Part shown: positions 38,847 to 49,177 of the stretch, one piece after another
How the letters are laid out: each line of letters starts with the position of its first letter
How positions within the stretch are numbered: position 1 is the stretch's first letter
Assembly (NCBI GenBank): GCA_945889175.1
Contig: CAMDBF010000001.1
Span: 1 to 64,000 of the forward strand
Length of the DNA: 64,000 nt
From: Rickettsia typhi
Lineage (GTDB): Bacteria > Pseudomonadota > Alphaproteobacteria > Rickettsiales > Deianiraeaceae
Direction: 5' to 3'
Translations under genes and position numbers: made by a program
Notes under the pieces: model-generated
Told to the model about the DNA's origin: nothing
The model's input: the letters and a program-made list of their open reading frames with translations, nothing else
Databases searched by the model: none

Positions 38847-40382
38847 TTATTTTTTAAAAAACCTCAATAAAGTCTCATTAGAATTCTGTTCAGCATCATT
38901 TATCATAATATTGTAGGATGGATTTTGCTCCCTTAAAGAATCAATTATGAATGCTTGTTTTGACTGATTGTTAAATGCAATCGAGACACTAATCGTTGGC
39001 ACATCATCTGTAATTTCAAAAGTAAACTTACTTACAGATATATCATCGATAACATTAAGCATTGCCGAAACATCGGTGAACATTTCGGTAAAATAATTAG
39101 CCTTTGAAGATGCTGCATAAAATTTTGATATTTCAACAACTCTATCAATATTAACATCCTGTACCGAGCCTTTGATTTCATCTAGCTTTCTTTTCATTTC
39201 CGTTTGCTCGACAAGAGAGGTTGCATACTTTGCTTTAATATTTTTTAATGGAATAATTTTATATACCGCATAAGAATTAAAGCCAATAAATATAGCGATG
39301 CCAACATAGAGTATAACCTTAAACCCTAAGTCTTTTAGTGCATTATCCTTAATGCTATCGTCGACAAAGTGCATAAAAGGTTTTTTATAAACCTTATATG
39401 CAAGAGCTAAACTTGCTGGATGATTATACTCTTTAGCTAGGGCTTGATTTTTTGTTGCGTTAATATAGTCCTGCATTAAAAACAAATTTACAGTACCCAC
39501 ATCTGGTGCAACGGCCTCGATAGTTGATAGAAAATCTCTTGAACCAAAAACATTCATAAAAAGACTCGATCTTGGCATTAACGAGGCCCTCTCGGCGTAA
39601 GAAATTACACTATTTATCTCGGCTACTATAATTGGTGCAGTTTCGTTGAAGCTACGATCTGATATTTTTTTAACCTTTGATATTAAAATTGAGCTTCCTA
39701 TACTTACTGTGGTTCTTAAGCCTGATGTCTCAAGAAAAGAAATAGTTATAATCCAAGATCTTGAATTAATCTTGCCGTCAGATGGTGTGGTTCCCGTTCT
39801 AGATGATGCATCGTAGGTGTAAAGAGTATTTTTAGGTTTATTTTTTTTGGAACTAGAATTTTGCAAACTGCGTTGCACAAGCTGCAAAAAGCTAAGCTCT
39901 TTTATTTCAGTTGGCGATGATATATCGTTTATTTCAGCTGCAGAAGAGTAAAAACCAACAACATTATTACTATGACCCTGCAGTTCTTTTAAAAATGTTA
40001 TAGACTCGCCCTCAGTTGATATCGTTGAAAGTAAATATTCGTCTGTTTTTTCGTTAGCATCGGACTTAATTAGTCTTGCAGTCTTCATTCCTCCATGAAA
40101 CTGCTTTAAGTCGCTTTCAAGCTTTGCCTTTAAAAACTTTGCCAACCCCGATGGACCAAGCGATTTAGATGCGTTACGAGATATAAAATTTTGCGATTGA
40201 TAATCAAGAACAACTTTTACCCCTGCCCTTTTGTTTGATAAAATATAGTTTTCAATCGCAGATATATTTTCAGCTTCATTACCTGAGTTAAAAAACTTAC
40301 TACTAATAAGCTGATCCTTGCCAAACAAAGCACCAAGCGTTCCACTTGGTCCAAAGATAAAAACAAAACAGGAGTCCGTCAT
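38847..40382 (-). CDS. PilM-PilN/GspL-like membrane protein
   Basis: 511 aa: cytoplasmic N-terminal domain, central TM (LGFKVILYVGIAIFIGFNSYAVY), coiled coil (VEQTEMKRKLDEIKGSV), C-terminal DDISVSKFTFEITDDVPTISVSIAF resembling PilN. Confidence 0.45.
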   Translation of the reverse strand: MTDSCFVFIFGPSGTLGALFGKDQLISSKFFNSGNEAENISAIENYILSNKRAGVKVVLDYQSQNFISRNASKSLGPSGLAKFLKAKLESDLKQFHGGMKTARLIKSDANEKTDEYLLSTISTEGESITFLKELQGHSNNVVGFYSSAAEINDISSPTEIKELSFLQLVQRSLQNSSSKKNKPKNTLYTYDASSRTGTTPSDGKINSRSWIITISFLETSGLRTTVSIGSSILISKVKKISDRSFNETAPIIVAEINSVISYAERASLMPRSSLFMNVFGSRDFLSTIEAVAPDVGTVNLFLMQDYINATKNQALAKEYNHPASLALAYKVYKKPFMHFVDDSIKDNALKDLGFKVILYVGIAIFIGFNSYAVYKIIPLKNIKAKYATSLVEQTEMKRKLDEIKGSVQDVNIDRVVEISKFYAASSKANYFTEMFTDVSAMLNVIDDISVSKFTFEITDDVPTISVSIAFNNQSKQAFIIDSLREQNPSYNIMINDAEQNSNETLLRFFKK

Positions 40383-40576
40383 CTCTTTAAAATCAAAATT
40401 TATTCTTTACATTAAAATACATTCTAAAACAATATTTAACTAATTGCAACAACAAAATAAAAATTAACTTGCTTTTAAGCCTTGGTGTTTTAAAATTAGC
40501 AAGATACTTATGTTATAAGTGGCATTTTACCTAGAGTTTTGTTATTAAATAAAATATTGCAAACAAAATAAAAAGT

Positions 40577-41989
40577 ATGAAGGATGTTTTTTTATTTGAC
40601 ACCCTAACTAAGTCAAAGCAGCAAATACAAACAATTACAAAGGATGTAATGAAAATATATGTTTGTGGACCAACGGTTTATGACGATGTTCACATTGGCA
40701 ATGCAAGATCTTTTGTGTTTTACGACTTGCTTTTTAGAATTTTCAAATCCTACTACAAAGAGGTTATATATGTGCGAAACATCACCGATATTGACGATAA
40801 AATTATCGCAAGGGCAAGGCTTAATGGTAAAAGCGAGGTAGAAGTAAGCGGAAAGGCAATAGATTCTTTTTTTAAGGCTTGTAATTTTTTAAACTGCCTT
40901 AAACCAAGTCACGAGCCAAGGGTTACCGAGCATTTGGATGAAATCATTAAGCTAATTCAATCCTTAATTAATAATGGGCATGCTTACGAGGCTGATGGAG
41001 ATGTTTTTTTTAAAGTAAATAGCTTTAAAGACTACGGCAAACTTGCAAACCGCAAAATTGAGGATATGATTGCAGGCTCAAGAATTGAAGTGCTTTTAAA
41101 CAAGCAAAATGCTGAGGATTTTACCCTGTGGAAAAAGACGGAGCCTAAGGACGGAGTTGTGTTTAACTCGCCCTTTTCACATGGCAGGCCCGGCTGGCAT
41201 ATTGAATGCAGTGCCATGGCACACAAATACCTAGGCGATAACTTTGATATACACGGGGGCGGGGTTGACTTGCAGTTCCCTCATCACGAAAACGAAATTG
41301 CACAATCTGTTTGCGGATATAAAGATTCAAAACATGCATCTTACTGGGTGCATAACGGATTTTTAATGGTTGACGGGCAAAAGATGTCAAAGTCTTTGGG
41401 TAATTTTATTACGGTAAAAGATATTGAAAGCAAGGGCTACCACGGCGAGGTTTTGCGTTTAGCCTTAATATCAACCCATTACACAAAGCCCCTTGATTTT
41501 AACGAGGCACTTTTGTTTAATACAAAAAAAATGCTTAATAAATTTTATTCTTTAATAGACATATCGCTTATTAAGCCAGAGAATCTAAAAAAAGATTATC
41601 TTGAAAACATTGATGCCCTAAGCCCACAGTTGCAGGAATGTATTTTGGACGATGTTAATGTTTCAAAATACCTAGCTATTATGCACTCGCTTGCAAGGGA
41701 TATAGTTAATACAAAGCAAGGACTGGAGCTTGAAAGGCTTAAACTTGAGCTTTTTTATGCCGGCAGATTATTGGGTATTTTTTACGATACTGAGTATAAT
41801 AATACGGAGAGCATGGAGCAAAACCAAGCTTACAGCAAGGCACTGGAGCTTGCAAACCAAAGAAGCGAGGCAAAAAAAATGAAAAACTACAAACTAGCAG
41901 ACGAGCTAAGAAGCTTAGTGACAGAGCTTGGCTTTAACCTAGTTGACACCGACAACTTTGGCTTTAGGCTTGAAAGCTTGACAAAATAA
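40577..41989 (+). CDS. cysS: Cysteinyl-tRNA synthetase
   Basis: YVCGPTVYDDVHIGNARSF, HGGGVDLQFPHHENEIAQS, GQKMSKSLGNFITV. Confidence 0.97.
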   Translation: MKDVFLFDTLTKSKQQIQTITKDVMKIYVCGPTVYDDVHIGNARSFVFYDLLFRIFKSYYKEVIYVRNITDIDDKIIARARLNGKSEVEVSGKAIDSFFKACNFLNCLKPSHEPRVTEHLDEIIKLIQSLINNGHAYEADGDVFFKVNSFKDYGKLANRKIEDMIAGSRIEVLLNKQNAEDFTLWKKTEPKDGVVFNSPFSHGRPGWHIECSAMAHKYLGDNFDIHGGGVDLQFPHHENEIAQSVCGYKDSKHASYWVHNGFLMVDGQKMSKSLGNFITVKDIESKGYHGEVLRLALISTHYTKPLDFNEALLFNTKKMLNKFYSLIDISLIKPENLKKDYLENIDALSPQLQECILDDVNVSKYLAIMHSLARDIVNTKQGLELERLKLELFYAGRLLGIFYDTEYNNTESMEQNQAYSKALELANQRSEAKKMKNYKLADELRSLVTELGFNLVDTDNFGFRLESLTK

Positions 41990-42057
41990 ATAAAATAAGC
42001 TATACTTTTATTTGAATCACTTTTTATTTATCGTGATATTATTTATTTTTTAACAAA

Positions 42058-43788
42058 ATGAATAAAGAAGGCATACCAGTTCCACTGAATACTGATATTA
42101 TAAATACATTGATTGCCTTAGAAACAATAAAAGCTACAACAGAAGAAAGTAAGCGAAAGAAAGAAATATATAATCAGGTTGTAAAAGGATATCTTCTACC
42201 ACTTTTAAACACCTGCAGGGATAGTGCCTACGATACTTGGTGGGTAAGCTCTAGCAAAACCAACCGAATCAAAGAGGGTAATATAGAATGCGAAATACAG
42301 AACAATGGTACCATTCAAATAATTATTAAAGAGCTAAAAGATATAAAAACCCACACAAAACCATTTATTGAAACACTTTTTGGCAAAGATATTTTTGCTG
42401 GAGTGAGTTTAGAACAAAGGGTAACTGAGTGTAAGGTGAAAGTTGGAGATAGTAATGAATATACAGAAGGAGTTACAATACTAGTAAGCGAAGAGGAGCT
42501 TAACTCGTTTTTATCTAGTGTTACAACAATAAATTCTGAAGGTGAAGCTATCTCAATATCTAACATTGCTCAAAAAGATGATGAAATTAAGAATTTAGAA
42601 AAAACAATTGAACAAGAGACAGAAAAAATAAGACAACAATTACAATCGGTAGAAGAGATTTTAAAAGGTAACGAAATTGTAAGTACTGAAGGTAAATTTT
42701 TAACAGACGGAATTAATACTCACGCTAGAGGCACAACAAATACCGCCCCCTATGCCACAGCGATAAAAGAAAGCAAAAAAATATCAGCAGGAGTAAGAAA
42801 GATTGTTGAAATTTTAAACAAAAATAGCAAAAAACAAACTGATAATTTTGGAAGAGCTATTACTTCTATTGAAAATTATAATACATTATCACAGATTACA
42901 GCAGCCGAAAAAACAAGAGAAGATCGACAAAAACAAATAAATGAATTTAGAAAGCAAAATGCAAGAGAAAACTTTTCAAGGCTAGCGGAGGTTTCACAAA
43001 AATATCACAAACAAAATCTACAATCCGCTATTGGTAGATTAAAGAGTGCAGATGATGTTTTAAAACAATATCATAAATTTTTCCTTCCAGACTATGCTAA
43101 AAATATCAAAGATAATATTGAAGTAGTAAATTGCCTAAACAATAATATAAACATTTATGCTAATCTAGCCAAATATCGATACGACAACAGCTTACAACAG
43201 AGGATTACGGCTTTAAAAGATATGACAAAAGCTGACGAAACAACCCTTAATTTAAACAATGAAAAAGATTTGCAAAAATGTCTTTCACTACACCTTACAG
43301 ACACGGAAATAAAAAACTACAATTCGTCCCTAAAAGAGTGTAAAAAAGTAACAGATGCTATAAGTAACAATTCACAAGATGAATTACATAATATGCTGGA
43401 AAATGCAGAACTTAGACTCAGTCTTGAAGCGGACCTAAAAACAGCCACAAAAGAATTTGCACTTGCCCTTAACCAATATGGCAGAGACATGGGCAAAATA
43501 ACTACAGGTGACAGAGAATTAGTTAACAATTGCTTAAAAAAATGGAACGTAGTAAGCGAATCGAAAAACGAGGAGCTAAAGAATCTAAAGAATAATGCAT
43601 TAAAAATTATTGAAAATCTTCCTGTTGAAAAAAATAACTACCATAACCCAAACATTAATTTGGAAGGTAGTAGTTTAGTAAACGAAAGGGAGGAGTCCAA
43701 AATTGGAATGCAACAACCAAATATTTCTAAACAGGCAGTAACAAAACAAAACGAAACTAATCTCTCAACACTCCCCTTAGCGAAGTAG
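42058..43788 (+). CDS. Hypothetical coiled-coil protein, candidate secreted effector
   Basis: 576 aa, hydrophilic, long K/E/N-rich helical segments, no signal peptide, no recognised domain. Confidence 0.6.
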   Translation: MNKEGIPVPLNTDIINTLIALETIKATTEESKRKKEIYNQVVKGYLLPLLNTCRDSAYDTWWVSSSKTNRIKEGNIECEIQNNGTIQIIIKELKDIKTHTKPFIETLFGKDIFAGVSLEQRVTECKVKVGDSNEYTEGVTILVSEEELNSFLSSVTTINSEGEAISISNIAQKDDEIKNLEKTIEQETEKIRQQLQSVEEILKGNEIVSTEGKFLTDGINTHARGTTNTAPYATAIKESKKISAGVRKIVEILNKNSKKQTDNFGRAITSIENYNTLSQITAAEKTREDRQKQINEFRKQNARENFSRLAEVSQKYHKQNLQSAIGRLKSADDVLKQYHKFFLPDYAKNIKDNIEVVNCLNNNINIYANLAKYRYDNSLQQRITALKDMTKADETTLNLNNEKDLQKCLSLHLTDTEIKNYNSSLKECKKVTDAISNNSQDELHNMLENAELRLSLEADLKTATKEFALALNQYGRDMGKITTGDRELVNNCLKKWNVVSESKNEELKNLKNNALKIIENLPVEKNNYHNPNINLEGSSLVNEREESKIGMQQPNISKQAVTKQNETNLSTLPLAK

Positions 43789-44092
43789 GTTAAAAATCCC
43801 CCTAATCTATCCATTTAGGTACACATGGTCTTCCTCTTGGTAAAATGATGGCGATAGCTTATGTCTATAATTGCAGAGATTTTAGTTTTTAAACAAATTA
43901 AAGAAATATCTACATTGTCAAGATTATAAAAATGTCTATTATTAGCTTGAAATGTTTGTAGACATTTATCAAGTGCAATTAAACCTTAGTTTTTTTACTT
44001 TACTATAATTCTTTGTTGATTTATGTAAAAAATTATAGTAAAATTTAAGATGTTAATTAAGCTAGCTATTTTATTATAAGTGTAAAAGTTAT

Positions 44093-44956
44093 ATGTTTAA
44101 AGTTTTAAAGCTTGCATTGCTTGTTTTGTTTGTTGCAACAGCCTCTAAATCCCCTGCCCTTGCGGCACAAAAACCATTTGGACTTGTTAAAAAAGACGGT
44201 GCTGATGGCGTTAAAAGAAACTACATGACCCCACGAACCATTGGCTCAGACTCAAGATTTAAGGTTTTTTCTTACTCGCCTAACACTGTATTTAGAATGA
44301 CGGTTCCTTATGATACATCGACATATTTTGAGTTTGAATCCGATGAGGCGGCAACAAACTTTTCATTTAACAATCAAAGACAAAAGGCTTGGGATGTCGT
44401 TCCTTCGCAAAACAGGCTATATATACGACCCGTTGAAAGTGATGCTGACAGCCAACTTACTGTAATGACAAACAAAAGAGTCTACTTTTTTGAACTTTTT
44501 GCAAAAGAGCCCGAAACAAAAGATATTTTTAAAGACAAGGATTTTTCGTTTTATGTAAAGTTTTATTATCCAACCGCTGGGGACTCTGATAACATCAAAA
44601 GATATGCAACATCAGTATTGCCAAACCTTAACGAGGCGGACAAATATAACTTTAACTATACTCTTACTGGTGAGGATTATATGTTTCCTACCAAGATTTT
44701 TGATGATGGTAGGTTTGTTTATTTTGAATTTAAGGAAAAAGGCGGAGTGCAGCCTGCAATCTTTAGTGTTGACAGCTCTGGATTTGAGTCCATAGTGAAC
44801 TACAGGGTAATAGGGCCTTATGTTGCAGTTGAGTCAATAGGGGCAAGGTACACCCTAAGATATGGTAACGACATAGTATGTGTGTATAACGAAAACCTAT
44901 GGATTGAAGAGAAGCAAAGAACAAAAGAGAAAAAAAGACTTGAATGGCAAAGCTAA
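44093..44956 (+). CDS. virB9: Type IV secretion protein VirB9
   Basis: Signal peptide; FKVFSYSPNTVFRMTVPYDTSTYFEF; YTLTGEDYMFPTKIFDDGRFVYFEF...PAIF; VNYRVIGPYVAVESIGARYTLRYGNDIVCVYNEN. Confidence 0.92.
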   Translation: MFKVLKLALLVLFVATASKSPALAAQKPFGLVKKDGADGVKRNYMTPRTIGSDSRFKVFSYSPNTVFRMTVPYDTSTYFEFESDEAATNFSFNNQRQKAWDVVPSQNRLYIRPVESDADSQLTVMTNKRVYFFELFAKEPETKDIFKDKDFSFYVKFYYPTAGDSDNIKRYATSVLPNLNEADKYNFNYTLTGEDYMFPTKIFDDGRFVYFEFKEKGGVQPAIFSVDSSGFESIVNYRVIGPYVAVESIGARYTLRYGNDIVCVYNENLWIEEKQRTKEKKRLEWQS

Positions 44957-45011
44957 TTTGTTGTAAAATTTATTAACAAGGTTCAAAAAATTTATAGTAT
45001 TAAATGAAAAA

Positions 45012-45503
45012 ATGATTAGCTTTAAAAAATCGGCAAATAGCAAGTTAGGTGGAAAGACTGAAAATCAAAAAGATGATATTTTTTTCAATATTCTATCTTT
45101 TCTAGCTTCCATTAAAGATTCATCACCGCCAACGATAATAAACTCTAGCACGGTGATGGACGGACAGATGATTTTTAACTATGCCGAGGTCTCTGGTACG
45201 ATTAAAGGCTTTGTAATGGCTCAAATTATTAACATAAGGCACGATGCTAAAATTGAAGCAAATATACTTGCCGACAGCGTTGAAATTCATGGTAGCTTTA
45301 AGGGCAAGGTAAAAGCCAGAATTATAACGATTAACCCTGGTGCAGATGTAAGCGGCGACATGGAGTATGCCTATCTTATTGTCAACGACGGCGTTGTTCT
45401 TAATGGTAATTGCATTTTTAACGAAGATCTTAAGCAACAATCTCTTAAGTCAATAATTGATGTAATTGACTCGATAAATTTTGACACGCAGGTAGCATCG
45501 TAA
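45012..45503 (+). CDS. Bactofilin (polymer-forming cytoskeletal protein)
   Basis: MDGQMIFNYAEVSGTIKGFVMAQIINIRHDAKIEANILADSVEIHGSFKGKVKARIITINPGADVSGDMEYAYLIV beta-helix pattern. Confidence 0.88.
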   Translation: MISFKKSANSKLGGKTENQKDDIFFNILSFLASIKDSSPPTIINSSTVMDGQMIFNYAEVSGTIKGFVMAQIINIRHDAKIEANILADSVEIHGSFKGKVKARIITINPGADVSGDMEYAYLIVNDGVVLNGNCIFNEDLKQQSLKSIIDVIDSINFDTQVAS

Positions 45504-45518
45504 TTAAATAAAGCTAAA

Positions 45519-46349
45519 ATGCTCCCAGAGTTTGAAATTTTGAAAAATGTAGACAGCATTTTATTAGCCATGCATCAAGCAAGTAAAATTGCAATGCAAT
45601 ATTACCTAGCTAAAGACATAGGTCTGCAAATAAAAAAGGATGAAACACCAGTTACAAAGGCCGATATTGAAATTAGCGATTTAATAGATAAATCTTTAAG
45701 ATCTATTTTTAAGTATCTAAATCCGGCACCTAGCTTTATTTGCGAGGAGAAGCTTTTTGGCTTATCTCTGCCTTTGAGCGATATGCTTTTTATCACCGAC
45801 CCAATAGACGGCACAAGAGATTTTGTAAAAAAAACAAAAGAATTTACAATCAACATAGGTGTTTGCTACAAAGGCGAGCCCATAGCTGGCTTCGTAGCTG
45901 CCCCGGCCTTTGATACATGCTACTACGGAATTCTTGGTCATGGTGCCTACATGATAAACGATTTTTCAACATCACAGCTAGTTGACAAAAAGAAAATTTC
46001 AACAAGCGACAAAACAAAAGATTTAATATTAACCGTTTCAAGCAACCCAAAAGAGGCTGAACTTATTACAAAACTAAGAAACACACTTGACATATCTGAG
46101 GTAAAAGTTATTAACTCATCACTAAAGGGCTGTCTTGTTGCAAGTGGCGTTTGCGATATTTATTACAGAAGTTGCCCAACAAACGAATGGGACACCGCCG
46201 CAATACACGGGCTTGTAATTGCAGCAGGTGGGTTTGCAGAAAGCCTTGCAAATATTCCGTTTAGCTATGGAAAAATTGAGCATTCTTTTGCAAATCCAAA
46301 AAGTTTTTACATGGCAAATCTAAAAAACGACAGCAAGTTATCTATATAG
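45519..46349 (+). CDS. cysQ: 3'(2'),5'-bisphosphate nucleotidase CysQ (inositol monophosphatase family)
   Basis: DETPVTKADIEISDLI, LFITDPIDGTRDFVKKTKEFTINIG, EWDTAAIHGLVIAAGG. Confidence 0.92.
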   Translation: MLPEFEILKNVDSILLAMHQASKIAMQYYLAKDIGLQIKKDETPVTKADIEISDLIDKSLRSIFKYLNPAPSFICEEKLFGLSLPLSDMLFITDPIDGTRDFVKKTKEFTINIGVCYKGEPIAGFVAAPAFDTCYYGILGHGAYMINDFSTSQLVDKKKISTSDKTKDLILTVSSNPKEAELITKLRNTLDISEVKVINSSLKGCLVASGVCDIYYRSCPTNEWDTAAIHGLVIAAGGFAESLANIPFSYGKIEHSFANPKSFYMANLKNDSKLSI

Positions 46350-46439
46350 TTTTTAAAAAGTTTTCTTGCAAACTGTAAAGCTAGTGTTTAGATTTTTATT
46401 AAGTGAAAATTTTTGTTATAAAAAAATAAGTTATTTTAT

Positions 46440-46910
46440 ATGAGCGTTAGAATTTTGTTGACAAAGGATGGCTATCTAAAGATTAGCAAGTTCCTTGAAG
46501 AGTGTGAAAAAAATAGAGTAATAATTATTGAAAAAATCGACGAAGCGCGCAAACATGGTGATTTAAGCGAAAATGCGGAATACAAAGCCGCAAGAGAGGA
46601 GCAGTCTATCAACGATAGAAAGATTACCGAAATTAGTATGGTTAAAGCCAATGCCGACATACTTACAAAGCATATGGTTGGTGATTTGCAAAGTGTAAAA
46701 ATAGGTGCAAAGGTTTTTTTAGAAGCCAGCGATGGAGTTAAAAAAAACTTTACCATGGTAAGTCACTACGAAGCTGACATTGCAAGTGGCTATATATCAA
46801 TTGAAACCCCTATTGCAAAAAACCTTATGCACAAAGAAGTTGGCGACATTGTGACGGTTATAAGTAAGGAATACCAAGTTACAAACATATCCTACGACCA
46901 TCTTGATTAA
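46440..46910 (+). CDS. greA: Transcription elongation factor GreA
   Basis: AREHGDLSENAEY-like ARKHGDLSENAEYKAAREEQ; C-terminal ETPIAKNLMHKEVGDIVTV. Confidence 0.95.
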   Translation: MSVRILLTKDGYLKISKFLEECEKNRVIIIEKIDEARKHGDLSENAEYKAAREEQSINDRKITEISMVKANADILTKHMVGDLQSVKIGAKVFLEASDGVKKNFTMVSHYEADIASGYISIETPIAKNLMHKEVGDIVTVISKEYQVTNISYDHLD

Positions 46911-46927
46911 CAAATTAGTTTATTTTT

Positions 46928-48283
46928 ATGAAAATTTTCGGCACCGACGGAATAAGAGGGGCAGTCAATGTATACCCAATAACTCCTGCTTTTTTTGTAA
47001 AATTAGGCAATGCTATAGGCTACAAAATTTATAACAAGGCAAAGATTCTTGGTACCCAAAAACCAAGAATAATAATAGGCAAGGATACAAGACTATCAGG
47101 CTACATGATTGAAAGTGCACTCTTATCTGGACTAGTTTCATCGGGTGTTGATGTAATTTTAACAGGCCCACTTCCAACCCCAGCAATATCGATGCTAACA
47201 ATTAGCATGCGTGCTGACGCTGCAATAATGATTACCGCCTCACATAATCCATTTTACGACAATGGGGTAAAAATATTTAATAATCTTGGCTCAAAAATAT
47301 CAAAACAAGAGCAAGATGAAATTGAGTTACTACTAAAGGAAGAGGATATTTCGAAATTTTTAGTCAATAGCATAGATTTTGGCAAGGCGAGAAGAGTTGA
47401 CGATGTTGTAGGTAGGTACATTGAGTTTGTAAAGAGCACCTTTCCTAAAAATATAGACTTAAAAGGCATTAAAATAGCAATCGATTGTGCAAATGGTGCA
47501 GCTTACAAGATTGCCCCAGAGATATTTTGGGAGCTTGGTGCTAATGTTGTAAGTTTTAACACCAATCCAAATGGCATTAATATCAATCTTGACTGCGGCT
47601 CTACTCACAAAGAAGTTATATCTGCAAAAGTTAAGGAATGCGGGGCTGATATAGGAATATCTCTAGATGGGGATGCAGACAGAATTTTAATTTCTGACGA
47701 AAATGGTGAAATTATAGATGGCAACCATATCATAGGAATTGTAGCTAAAAGTTTTTTAAGTAAAGGACTATTGAAATCAAAGACGGTAGTCTCAACTATA
47801 ATAGCAAATATGGGACTTGAGGTATACTTAAACTCTATAGGACTTGAGCTACTTAGAACAAAGGTTGGTGATAGCTTTGTATCTCAGGTTATGAGCGAAA
47901 CTCATTGCAATCTCGGCGGGGAGCCATCAGGGCATATAATAATAAACGATTATTGTAAAACTGGAGATGCGATTATTGCAAGCTTACAAGTTTTAGCAGT
48001 AATGATGGAGAGTAAAATTAAGGCAAGCCAGCTGTCTAAAATCTTTACTAAAACAGACAATCTTGAAGAAAACTTACCGTTAAAAAACTTATCCTTTAAC
48101 GAATCTCTTATTGCTCCAGCCATAGATAATATTATAAAGCAATTTGCCAATGCTAAGCTTAATATCGTTGTGCGAAAGTCTGGTACTGAAAATATTTTAA
48201 GATTTTTCGTTGATGGCAATTTGCCAAAAAAGGATTTAGAATTTATAATGCTCGAGCTAAAAAACCGAATTCTTGGAATTTAA
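46928..48283 (+). CDS. glmM: Phosphoglucosamine mutase
   Basis: KIFGTDGIRGAVN, ITASHNPFYDNGVKIF, SLDGDADRILISDENGEIIDGNHI, VVRKSGTENILRFFV. Confidence 0.96.
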   Translation: MKIFGTDGIRGAVNVYPITPAFFVKLGNAIGYKIYNKAKILGTQKPRIIIGKDTRLSGYMIESALLSGLVSSGVDVILTGPLPTPAISMLTISMRADAAIMITASHNPFYDNGVKIFNNLGSKISKQEQDEIELLLKEEDISKFLVNSIDFGKARRVDDVVGRYIEFVKSTFPKNIDLKGIKIAIDCANGAAYKIAPEIFWELGANVVSFNTNPNGININLDCGSTHKEVISAKVKECGADIGISLDGDADRILISDENGEIIDGNHIIGIVAKSFLSKGLLKSKTVVSTIIANMGLEVYLNSIGLELLRTKVGDSFVSQVMSETHCNLGGEPSGHIIINDYCKTGDAIIASLQVLAVMMESKIKASQLSKIFTKTDNLEENLPLKNLSFNESLIAPAIDNIIKQFANAKLNIVVRKSGTENILRFFVDGNLPKKDLEFIMLELKNRILGI

Positions 48284-48314
48284 TTGTTATCTATTAAATC
48301 ACTATAAAAGTGCT

Positions 48315-49160
48315 ATGCTGTTTATAAAATTTTTAGCAAGTAGATTTGCTCTTGCTGCCCTTGTTTGTCTTATGTCCCTTAAGGCTTTTGCATTTTTTAG
48401 ACACACAAGCAATCTTTTTAACAAAAAAGAGTCGAGATACGGAACCTTGTCATTGCTAGCTCCAAGAAGCATTCAGGCGGAAAATCTCTATGCACTTGGC
48501 ATTACGCCTAGCTCTGTTTTTAGTCAAAGTGTTTTAGCTCAAATGAATCCAAAGCTAACAACTTCAAAAATCACAACAGACTCTCAAAATATAGGTGCCA
48601 GTATTGCATTTGGCAAAAAAACAAATAGTGCTTTTAGGTATGATTTTAGCCTTGCCTTTGCTCAGGCAAGAAAATTTTTAATAACAACACCCACAACTTA
48701 CAATCTTGATGGTCAAATAGGCTCAGCAGGATCATCTCAAGCTCGATTCGACAATGTCGATGTTCTTGTAAGATATTACAATGCAATGTTTAATGGATAT
48801 TTGGATACTGATGTCAATAGATTTAGATTTTATCTTACTAGTGGAATAGGTTTTAGTGCCATGTCTGCTGCTCTCAGGGGTAACATGAATATGGTGCAAA
48901 ACTCAGTAACAAATCAAGTGTCAACAGATAGTGCTCAAACTCTTCATAAAATTAGAGGACTTGGTTTAGATGGAATGATTGGAACTGGCGTTCAGATTGG
49001 TTTTAATAAAAATTTAAGATTTGACATTTTTTATAAACAATTTTTTACCATAGCAAAATTAATAAGTAGCGATAGAAGTTTAAATGGAGTTGATGCATCG
49101 CAGCCGGCAAAGCACAAAGTTACAACCCTTGGGATAGGAATGGTTCTTTATTTTGATTGA
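48315..49160 (+). CDS. Outer-membrane beta-barrel (surface antigen-like) protein
   Basis: Signal peptide FALAALVCLMSLKAFA; amphipathic beta strands; terminal ...TTLGIGMVLYF; listed ORF start 48273 overlaps glmM. Confidence 0.7.
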   Translation: MLFIKFLASRFALAALVCLMSLKAFAFFRHTSNLFNKKESRYGTLSLLAPRSIQAENLYALGITPSSVFSQSVLAQMNPKLTTSKITTDSQNIGASIAFGKKTNSAFRYDFSLAFAQARKFLITTPTTYNLDGQIGSAGSSQARFDNVDVLVRYYNAMFNGYLDTDVNRFRFYLTSGIGFSAMSAALRGNMNMVQNSVTNQVSTDSAQTLHKIRGLGLDGMIGTGVQIGFNKNLRFDIFYKQFFTIAKLISSDRSLNGVDASQPAKHKVTTLGIGMVLYFD

Positions 49161-49177
49161 AAGTTGTAACCGATCTA

